NCBI GenBank assembly: GCA_022829145.1
Contig: CM040743.1
Location: forward strand, 47,602,905-47,666,904
DNA length: 64,000 nucleotides
DNA from: Albula goreensis
Lineage: Eukaryota; Chordata; Actinopteri; Albuliformes; Albulidae
Direction of reading: 5' to 3'
The first letter of the stretch is position 1. Each line of letters opens with the position of its first letter. Under the pieces are notes generated by a model. The model was not told the DNA's origin. It made no database searches and saw only the letters and a program-made list of their open reading frames with translations. Shown here piece after piece: positions 57,377-64,000 of this stretch. Made by a program: the position numbers and the translations under genes.

Positions 57377-60300
57377 CTGTGTGTGTGTGTGTGTGAGAGT
57401 GAGAGACTGTGTGTGTGTGTGTGAGAGTGATAGAGACTGTTTGTGAGTGTGTGTGTGTGTGTGAGGTGAGAGAGAGAGAGAGTCTACCCTTCTGTTTTGT
57501 CATCTCTCCTGTCATACCGTCTCCCCCCAGGATCAGGACGGCTCCCACATTAAGGGTTTGCTGATTAACTTCTTCCACCATAACTGGCCGTCGCTGCTCA
57601 AACACACCTTCCTGGAGGAGTTCATCACACCCATCGTCAAGGTGATGGGGGAGAGGGGGCGGGCCCGGGGCTACAGGGGGAGGGGCATCACGGATCTGGG
57701 TGGGGCCTTATACAGCAGTGGGAGGGGTCGTATGGGTGACCTTCAGTCACCGATGGGAGGGGCTCCATGTGATGAGGGTAGAAACACTGTTAGTGGGCGG
57801 GGCCAGTGCCACTAAGGGTGGGGCTTCATGTGATGAGGGCGGAGTCAAGGTGGGGTCTATAGGTGGCAGTGGGTGGAGCCATGGTTGTTGGGTGGAGGTT
57901 TTGTTTTGTTTGACCATTTCCTACCGCCCCCCCCCCGTTGGTTCACAGGTCAGCAAGAATAAGCAGGAGTTGTCCTTCTACAGCATTCCAGAGTTTGAGG
58001 AGTGGAAGAAGCAGACGGAAAATTTCAAAACGTGGCACATAAAGTACTACAAAGGTCTGCACATAAGCCCTTAATGTTTTACTGTCAGACAACTCTTACT
58101 GTCTCCCTCTCCCTCTTTCTCTCCCTCTGTCTTTCTCTCTCTCTCTTGTGTTTTTCTTTCTCTCTTAGCATGTAGGGTCTGCAGGGTCTAATGGTCCGTG
58201 TGTGTGTGTGTGTGGCAGGTTTGGGTACGAGCACAAGCAAAGAAGCAAAGGAGTACTTTGCTGACATGGAGAAGCACCGGATCATGTTCCGCTACACCGG
58301 GACGGAGGACGACGCCGCCATCACTCTGGTGTGTTCCCTTTCCCGCCTCACTTCCTGTTTTACTCCCACCTCACTTCCATGTTTCGCTCTGCTTCTATGG
58401 TAACACTTTTGTGCCAGCTGTGGTTGAATACCTGATGTGTCCTTCCCTGTCTCCCTTCTTTCACTGCTCTCTCTCTCTCTGTCTCTCTTCCATCTCTTCC
58501 TCCATCTCCCCACTCTGCTTCCCCATCCTTCTGTTCCCCCCCTTCTCCTCCTCCTCTCCCTCCCTCTCTCCCTCTCCTTCCTTCATCTCTTCTCCACTCG
58601 CTCTCTCACTTCCCCCCCCTTGCTCCCTTGCTCCAGGCCTTCAGTAAAAAGAAGACGGATGACAGGAAGGAGTGGTTGACCAACTTCATGGAGGACAGGA
58701 GACAGCGCAGGATGCACGGGCTCCCTGAGGTGAGCCGTTATGTTACCGTTACCGCGTTGCCATGTTACCGTTACTGCGTTGCCATGTTACCGTTACCACG
58801 TTCTGCCAGAGACCGCATTCGGGATCCGCTTATATACACACTTTAACAGTGTATATATATTTGTCTGTATACACATAAAAGTGTCTCTGCTCTTCCTCTA
58901 CAATCTTCTCATTGTTCAGTAGAATTTCATACTGCCTTAAAGAGACCTGGTTCCTTTGTTTTGGTCCCTGCTTAGATTTTGGCACAAAGCTTTTTTTTTA
59001 GTGAAAAGATTAGTGACAAGCTCAAAACTGACAACAGTTTTATCTTTCTAACACTTGATCTGGTTTCACAAATAAGTTTTCATTATAATCTCAGACCAAA
59101 TATTTCCTCAAATTCATTTCTGCACCTACTGTGGCACGGAATAAGTTGTACGTTGACCAGATGCTGTAATGCAGGGAGCTTGGTGTCTTGAACCCTCTGG
59201 ATGGTCTTTCTGGAAGTCACTCTGTTTGCTAAACACTAATATGCATTCGAATTACGGAATGTTATCCTCCTGGTACATCATCCAGACCCATTGGATGCAC
59301 TTTCATAAGTCGTTCTGGAGCGTGATCTAAATGCCCAAACGACGTTTCTGTTCTCGTTTTCGTTTCTCAGCAATTCCTGTACGGGACGCAGGCGCGGCAC
59401 CTGTCCTACAACGACTTCATCAACAAAGAACTCATCCTCTTCTCCAACTCCGACAATGAGCGTTCCATCCCCTCCCTCGTGGACGGTGCGTTTTTCCCGT
59501 GAGCCTCTGCATGTTCATGCCGTAAATGTCCCCTAATGATGATGTCAGCTGTACACGATCAGCATCAGACGTCCTCTTGTTATGATGTCACTTGAATACA
59601 ATGCAGCACATGTCCCCCTGTTATGGTGTAACCTGTGTACAAGTAATCTAATGTCCCTGAGTGATGATGTCACCAGCATACTTGGAATCAGATGTCCACT
59701 TTTGATGTCACCTGTATTTAGGTTAACAATTGTTTTCTTTGTAGTGTTTCCACAAGCAAATGAGGCATTGAACAGTCCCTTGTGATTTCATAACAAGGGA
59801 CTGTTATGACATCAGAAGAGCATGGAAGCATTAATAGTCCCTTTATGATGACATCACTATGGCACTAGAAATAAACTGTCCGCAAATGATGCCATCATCA
59901 GTGTATGAAGTATTAACAGTCCCCTTACTATGATGTACCTTGTGCATGAGGCAGTAGTTGTCCCTTTATGATGACATAACTGTCCCCTTGTGATGACATC
60001 ATTAGTACATGAAGCATTAACGGTCCCCTTGTGATGATGCGCAGGCCTGAAGCCCGGCCAGAGGAAGGTGCTGTTCACCTGTATGAAGAGGAACGACAAG
60101 CGGGAGGTGAAGGTGGCCCAGCTGGCCGGCTCCGTGGCAGAGATGTCTGCGTACCATCACGGCGAGGTTATCATTATCATTATTATTGTCTTTATTATCA
60201 TTATTAGTCGTAGTGGTAGTAGTCAAATTATTTGTATTTTTTATTACAGTAGCAGCTCTTCGGTTAAGCTTTGTTCAGCAAAGATTGTATGGCATCTTAC

Positions 60301-63300
60301 CCTTTATTTTTTTTCATAACATTCAATACTTCCTACTTTTAACACTCAGCATTTAATGCGTAACATTTAAATATATACCTGACGTAATTTTTGCACAAAA
60401 GGTGCTTGTACTATCACTCTGAACTGCACTGCTTTCTCCAGGTTTACAGCAGAGAGGTATTTCAGAGTATTGGGTCCCTAACTCTCTGTCTCTCGCTCTT
60501 ATAGCAAGCCCTGATGATGACGATTGTGAATTTGGCGCAAAACTTTGTGGGCAGCAATAACATAAACATCCTGCAACCCCTGGGCCAGTTTGGCACCCGA
60601 ATCAACGGCGGCAAAGATGCTGCCAGCCCCCGTTACATCTTCACCATGCTCAGGTAAAACTTATGCCTTATACACCTTATACACCTTTACCTTGCTCAGG
60701 TACGAATTACCTTGCACCTGTTGACCTGCAGCATTATTGCATGTAATATGATGCATGTAAAAAAAAATGTAGGGAAAAGAATCCCAGCCTCAGTTACATG
60801 TTGCAGTAAAAATAGTTTTAGTCAACTTCCAAGTTAATTACAAAGCTCAAACATGACTGAGCATCTAATATTTTGTTTGAGTGGTTCAAACCTGTTTGAA
60901 CCATACTCATTAAAGGCTAAGTATACACAGGTACCAATATGCAAATCAATACAGGGACATGAATTCACTTGCAATATAGCTTTGCTCTGTACATGTAATG
61001 CTCTTTTGGCCTGTTTTATCTTTGTTGTTTTACATGTAGACATTTAAACAGATGCTCATAGTGATGACGTATGTACACACTATCCATTTATACAGCTGGA
61101 TTTTTAACCTAAGCAATACAGGTGAAGTAACATGCTAAAGGGTTGTAGCCGGGAGTCAAACCTGCAACCTCTTAGTTGCAAGGTTGCCATGGTTGCTTGC
61201 TAACAACATTTCACTGTTCATTTTTTTTTTTTTAATAAATAATTGAATATGAGTTTGAATTTGAGCTTGATGTTGGCATCTCCGCCCTGTCCACAGCCCC
61301 CTGGCCAAGCTGCTGTTCCCTGCAGTGGACTCCAGTCTCCTCAAATTCTTGTACGACGACAACCAGAAGGTGGAGCCGGAGTGGTACATTCCCATCATCC
61401 CCTTGGTCCTGGTGAACGGCGCCGAGGGCATCGGCACCGGCTGGGCCTGCAAGATCCCAAACTACGACCCCCGCGAGATCGTCAACAACATCAACCGCAT
61501 GCTCGGCCACCAGGACCCCCTGCCCATGGTAACGCCGCCCTTGCCCTGGCGATTAATGATTGCGCAAATAACTTTGACAGTTTTGTTAGTTTTAATTTTA
61601 TGCATTTAGTAATATATTTAAGCGTGATTATATTAATGCTTTTTGTTTACATAGTCATATAATTCTGTTTTTAATGTAGTTTAAATAAATTATACTTCAG
61701 TCTTTTAAATGTGTTGCAGTATGTTAACGATGTCGCCTTATAGCGTAATAAGAGGATAAAAGCATTCGTTTATCTGACTGTTGACCAGTCTTTGGGTGTG
61801 AAATATTACAGAAGTGTGTTTTAAAGGAGAACAGTGCATTGATATACGTTAAGTGTGGAGCCTGATCAGAATAAGGATGAATTTTTTAACGTGACATGAA
61901 TGTTTTGTTCTCTCCTTGTTCAGCTTCCCAGCTACAAGAACTTTAAGGGTGTGATCCACGAACTGGGTCAGAACCAGTACATGGTGAGCGGGGAGGTGTC
62001 CGTCCTGGACAAGAACACCATTGAGATCACCGAGCTGCCTGTGCGGACCTGGACACAGGTAACGAACCGGTCACACAGGTTAAAAAAAAAGCACACCTGA
62101 GTCTCCGGTAAAGAACCGGTCACTCAAAACACACTTGAGTGACCAAGGTTTAGACACCTAGCTTATTCTGTCATCCCCTCTGCATCTCTGTCACTTTTCC
62201 AAATTTCAGTAAAATTTAAGTGTGTTTCTGTCTGCTTTTAATGGTTATTTTACATGCGAGACATGTTGTGCTGCTATTTTGCAAAATAGCTTTCAATCTG
62301 CAACAGGATTCATCCTGGTAAAATAAATAAGGTTCTTTTAAGTAAAGAAAGGAAAGTGAAATGAGATATGTGTTTGGCTGCCCCAGGCGTATAAGGAGTC
62401 CGTGTTGGAGCCCATGGTCCAGGGTTCGGAGAAAACCCCGGCACTTATCACCGACTATAAGGAGTACCACACCGACGCCACTGTGAAGTTTGTGGTGCGA
62501 ATGAATGAGGAGAAGCTGGCCGAGGCCGAGGCCGCTGGGCTGCACAAGGTGTTCAAACTGCAGTCCAGCCTCACCTGCAACTCTATGGTAAGTCTCGCCT
62601 GTTTACACCTTACACCTGTAACTACAGACAGTTTAACACACTGCAGCCTCACCTGCAACTCTATGGCAAGTCTCTGTTCACACCTTACACCTGTAACTAC
62701 AGTTTAATACACTCCAGCCTCACCCACAAGTTTATGGAAAGTTTCACCCATACCATCAGGTAATTAAAGGTGTTTTTCACCTGCACAGGTGTCAGGTGGT
62801 CAAAGGTGTCTGTCCTCTGTACAGGTGTCAGATAATTAAAGGTGTCTTTCCTCTGTACAGGTGTCATGTAATTAAAGGTGTGTTTCGCCTGCACAGGTGT
62901 CAGGTGATCAAAGGTGTCTGTCCTCTGTACAGGTGTCAGGTAATTAAAGGTGTGTTTCCTCCGTGCAGGTGCTGTTTGACCACATGGGCTGCCTGAAGCG
63001 GTACGAGTCTGTGAATGACATCCTGAAGGAGTTCTTCGAGCTCCGCCTGCACTACTACAAGCTGAGAAAGGATTGGCTGGCTGGCATGCTGGGTGCGGAG
63101 TCAGCCAAGCTATCCAATCAGGCGCGGTTCGTGCTAGAGAAGATCGATGGGAAAATTTCAATCGGTAACTTTTCCTACATTGTTTAGTCTCTTTAATATG
63201 GTCACCCTCTGAAGTAAACGTCTGCTATTTAAATAAGTAATGGACTTTCTGATAAGGTAATAGCTTTCTGATATGTTTTTAAGGGTGTTTCCTGACAGAT

Positions 63301-63650
63301 TTACAAACTGAGTAGAAAAAAATACTCCAGAACAGAGACCAGATTGGAGATGTAGCTGAAGCAGTAATGGCCGCTCGTTTTGAATTGCAAGATATGGGCA
63401 ACACTCCGTATTCTTTATATCGTAGCGTATGGATGTGTGTATATGTTATATGTTTTTATATGTATATGGTTTTATATGGCGGATGCGGTGTGGCTAAGAT
63501 GCGCCCCCTGCAGGGCAGTACGGTTAATGTGTTGTCTTCCTCCCTCGTTGTGTGACAGAGAACAGGTCCAAGCGAGAGCTGATTAGGTTGCTCCTTCAGA
63601 GGGGATACGAGTCTGACCCCGTGGCCGCCTGGAACAGGGCACAGGAGAAG
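44585..63650 (+). CDS. TOP2B: DNA topoisomerase II beta (N-terminal ~1,117 codons; C-terminus beyond window)
   Basis: Nuclear type IIA topoisomerase that passes one duplex through a transient double-strand break. Exons: 44585-44626, 49301-49498, 50553-50643, 51775-51838, 52169-52315, 52536-52633, 53986-54198, 54755-54928, 55295-55396, 55665-55802, 56233-56371, 56658-56815, 57204-57329, 57531-57641, 57949-58054, 58219-58328, 58637-58729, 59371-59485, 60045-60166, 60505-60653, 61297-61528, 61924-62058, 62387-62587, 62969-63164, 63559-63650. All phases join, apart from one extra base in exon 5. Domains: GHKL ATPase (to about residue 284), transducer with QTK loop (Lys399), TOPRIM (Glu482; Asp562/564/566) and the cleavage core with Tyr826. 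An N-terminus ending LTWV then [13 protein letters not shown], plus synteny, favours beta over alpha. The disordered C-terminal domain is missing only because the window ends. Confidence 0.96.
45340..45540. other. CpG-rich island in TOP2B intron 1
   Basis: About 200 bp of CpG-dense sequence (GGGGCGACGCGAGCCCAGGC) in an otherwise AT-rich intron, with an open frame and an acceptor-like CCCCCACAG. It could be an alternative promoter/exon or a decayed insertion. No homology is recognised. Confidence 0.35.
46820..47455 (-). repeat. SINE plus 47-bp SINE-head satellite (locus 3)
   Basis: The left end retains a SINE body, including a decayed B-box (minus strand GCAGGTTATATTCCCAGG). It runs directly into about 11 copies of the 47-bp unit. 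This locus shows the parent element joined to its amplified head. Confidence 0.85.
47458..47640. repeat. Flank shared with satellite locus 2
   Basis: Nearly identical to 26,228-26,400 (ACAGTAGTGAACAGGGTTCT, TAGTCTGCAAATCACAGCAG). The match fades near 47,640. Confidence 0.85.
49690..50000. repeat. CA/TG-rich degenerate microsatellite in TOP2B intron 2
   Basis: ACACATGCATAC variants, plus a direct duplication of GTTTTCCATTCACAAATAT about 37 bp apart. The open frames are artefacts. Confidence 0.85.
51043..51091. repeat. (CA)n microsatellite
   Basis: About 24 uninterrupted CA copies in TOP2B intron 3. Confidence 0.97.
51262..51480 (+). repeat. tRNA-derived SINE
   Basis: GGGGTAGCTCAGTCAGTAAG is an A-box-type tRNA head and GTGTTAGAGTCCCAGC is a decayed B-box. 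The body TCATTGGCAAGGCAAAAATT and an A-rich segment follow. No tRNA gene is present. Confidence 0.8.
51505..51660 (+). repeat. Second tRNA-derived SINE fragment
   Basis: CTCAGTAAGATGTTAGTTTG, GGTGTTAGAGTTCCGATC and GGCCTCACCAGGGAATGGC repeat the organisation of the preceding element in diverged form. Confidence 0.7.
52209..52210 (+). other. TOP2B: 1-bp insertion breaking TOP2B exon 5
   Basis: GGCAAGGGC is followed by AATCCC where one fewer A is needed to read GKG-IPVVEHK. With the extra base the frame meets TAA eight codons after GKG. Exon 5 is 147 bp as assembled; 146 bp restores phase with exon 6. It falls in the ATP-binding NNGKGIP motif of an essential enzyme. Confidence 0.95.
54199..54600. 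repeat. Degenerate AACCAATTAAC minisatellite at the start of TOP2B intron 7
   Basis: Imperfect CAACCAATTAACC / CAATCACAAAC units begin about 20 bp after the exon 7 donor and fill the first 400 bp of the intron. Confidence 0.85.
54911..55205 (+). repeat. TOP2B: Exon-end-derived minisatellite after TOP2B exon 8
   Basis: The exon end plus donor (AGCATCGCCACCACCAAG/GTAACTAGG) is repeated in the intron as GGCATTACCACCACCAAGTTAACTAGG and AGCATCGCCACCACCAAAGTTACTAGG, period about 50 bp. More diverged relatives appear near 55,137 and 55,190. The copies have lost a clean GT donor. Confidence 0.9.
55450..55580 (+). repeat. SINE fragment
   Basis: AGACATTTAGCAGAAGCTCC, then TTACATTTTTACACTCCAAT and TTATGCAGCTGGGTATTTTT. 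This is the same family as the 61.06-kb element, in plus orientation. Confidence 0.65.
55980..56200. repeat. Direct duplication in TOP2B intron 10
   Basis: CACCACTTCTCTACTGTTTT and the following AAGAGTAATTCTTAAGG block are repeated about 159 bp later with a few substitutions. Confidence 0.85.
56372..56650. repeat. Degenerate CTCACCTGTA repeat filling TOP2B intron 11
   Basis: Imperfect 20-25-bp units around GTGCTGTCTCACCTGTA, starting within about 10 bp of the exon 11 donor and continuing almost to the exon 12 acceptor. Confidence 0.75.
57330..57482. repeat. GT/GA microsatellite after the exon 13 donor
   Basis: (GT)n and GAGAGA tracts immediately after the donor, interrupted by GAGAGACTGTG. 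Confidence 0.9.
57642..57900. repeat. G-rich imperfect repeat in TOP2B intron 14
   Basis: Recurring GGGTGGGGCTTCATGTGATG-type units with GGGCGGGGC boxes. The plus strand has many G runs and possible G-quadruplexes. Confidence 0.6.
58738..58800. repeat. Short tandem repeat at the exon 17 donor
   Basis: Three copies of GTTACCGTTACCGCGTTGCC-type units (about 23 bp), starting 8 bp after the exon. Confidence 0.85.
59520..60044 (+). repeat. TOP2B: 41-bp minisatellite forming nearly all of TOP2B intron 18
   Basis: GTCCCCTTATGATGATGTCA-type units recur at 59528, 59571, 59612, 59653, 59694, 59775, 59837, 59878, 59919, 59960, 59982 and 60023, mostly 41 bp apart. The last unit contains the real acceptor AG at 60,043-60,044. 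Confidence 0.9.
61060..61190 (+). repeat. SINE, plus orientation
   Basis: ACACTATCCATTTATACAGC, AGGTGAAGTAACATGCTAAA and GGGAGTCAAACCTGCAACCT give the body order of the element whose head forms the 47-bp satellite. Confidence 0.75.
62565..62758 (+). repeat. TOP2B: Exon-end/donor repeat after TOP2B exon 23
   Basis: CAGCCTCACCTGCAACTCTATG with the donor GTAAGTCTC (real), then GCAAGTCTC and GAAAGTTTC in two downstream copies spaced 78 and 71 bp. Confidence 0.92.
62765..62968 (+). repeat. TOP2B: 36-bp acceptor-bearing repeat before TOP2B exon 24
   Basis: Six units, each with a pyrimidine run and CAG/GTG. The AG positions are 62788, 62824, 62860, 62896, 62932 and the real acceptor 62968, exactly 36 bp apart. 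Unit cores read AGGTGTCAGGTAATTAAAGG. Confidence 0.95.
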
Positions 63651-63694
63651 GTTAGTGCCCTCGGCTAATCTATTAACATCAGCCATTTTTTGCT

Positions 63695-63950
63695 GCTTTT
63701 GCCTAGAGCGACTTGTCTAGAATACATCTTTACAAACTGTCATTTTATACAGCTGGAATTTTATTGACACAATTCCATCTCTGCAAGGGTGACAGTGTAG
63801 TATAACTGAGCTAAAGGGTGGAAGATCAATTACCAGCTAAGACACTGTTGGCACGTCACGCTAATTGCTTCAGTAAATACCCTGCTGTAAAAACGGATAG
63901 TGTGTAGTGTGTAAACAGTAAGGATAAGAGCAACCACCAAATGCCTGAAA
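63695..63950. repeat. SINE-like element in TOP2B intron 25
   Basis: GCTTCAGTAAATACCCTGCT, then AAAACGGATAGTGTGTAGTG and AAGGATAAGAGC, as in the 21.44-21.67 kb element. An opposite-strand-like half precedes it, so this may be two nested copies. Confidence 0.6.
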
Positions 63951-64000
63951 TTCCTGGATGTGTCCTGATTGGTTTGCTGTCCGTGTGTCTCTGCAGTCAT

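Larger units (their letters stand above)
55295..58729 (+). other. TOP2B: TOP2B transducer and TOPRIM exons 9-17
   Basis: Exon 10 carries the ATP-contacting QTK loop ([11 protein letters not shown]). Exon 12 carries the TOPRIM glutamate ([12 protein letters not shown]). The metal-binding aspartate cluster is split across exons 13 and 14 (MTDQ / [11 protein letters not shown]). Spacing from Glu482 to Asp562 (80) and to Tyr826 (344) equals that of human TOP2A as I recall it. Confidence 0.93.
59371..63650 (+). other. TOP2B: TOP2B cleavage-core exons 18-25
   Basis: Exon 19 encodes the winged-helix region ([18 protein letters not shown]). Exon 20 holds the catalytic tyrosine in [10 protein letters not shown] (codon 60,634-60,636, residue 826). 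Exon 21 has [20 protein letters not shown]. Exons 23-24 build the tower and coiled-coil gate ([15 protein letters not shown] follows in exon 25). A CTGCAG acceptor at 63,991-63,996 probably begins exon 26, with only four bases in view. Confidence 0.93.

Overview
This is nuclear DNA from a vertebrate, almost certainly a ray-finned fish. Four recognisable protein genes have GT-AG introns and vertebrate orthologues. The non-coding DNA is full of microsatellites, minisatellites and tRNA-headed SINE-like elements whose tails end in the familiar fish motif around GTCTGCTAAATG. The species cannot be fixed from the sequence. The gene order LRRC3B(-) / OXSM(-) / NGLY1(+) / TOP2B(+) matches human 3p24, with much shorter spacing.

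Layout. 1-12.3 kb: no identified gene; minisatellites, old dispersed repeats, a 1-kb polypyrimidine array and one orphan exon-like segment. 12.3-18.9 kb: LRRC3B on the minus strand, with an intact single-exon coding region and a probable non-coding first exon and TATA promoter near 18.7-18.87 kb. 18.9-29.9 kb: intergenic DNA with satellites, SINEs and several unique blocks that look like conserved non-coding elements. 29.9-31.7 kb: OXSM, two exons, minus strand, intact. 31.7-32.6 kb: a head-to-head promoter region shared by OXSM and NGLY1. 32.6-43.5 kb: NGLY1. A ~1.5-kb internal tandem duplication carries two exons twice, and small indels leave each copy with one intact and one broken exon. 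44.0-64.0 kb: TOP2B promoter and exons 1-25 (about 1,117 codons: ATPase, transducer, TOPRIM and cleavage-core domains). The C-terminal domain lies beyond the window. One extra base in exon 5 breaks the frame inside the ATP-binding motif.

The four genes do not form one pathway: a neural LRR membrane protein, the mitochondrial fatty-acid condensing enzyme, cytosolic peptide:N-glycanase and DNA topoisomerase II beta. The most unusual structural theme is that several tandem arrays in NGLY1 and TOP2B introns appear to be copied from exon/intron junctions. They repeat the exon end plus splice donor, or an acceptor at an exact 36-bp period, and so create rows of decoy splice sites. A second theme is a 47-bp satellite, present at three loci, that is the amplified head of a tRNA-derived SINE. 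The NGLY1 and TOP2B indels and the NGLY1 duplication look more like assembly error than biology.
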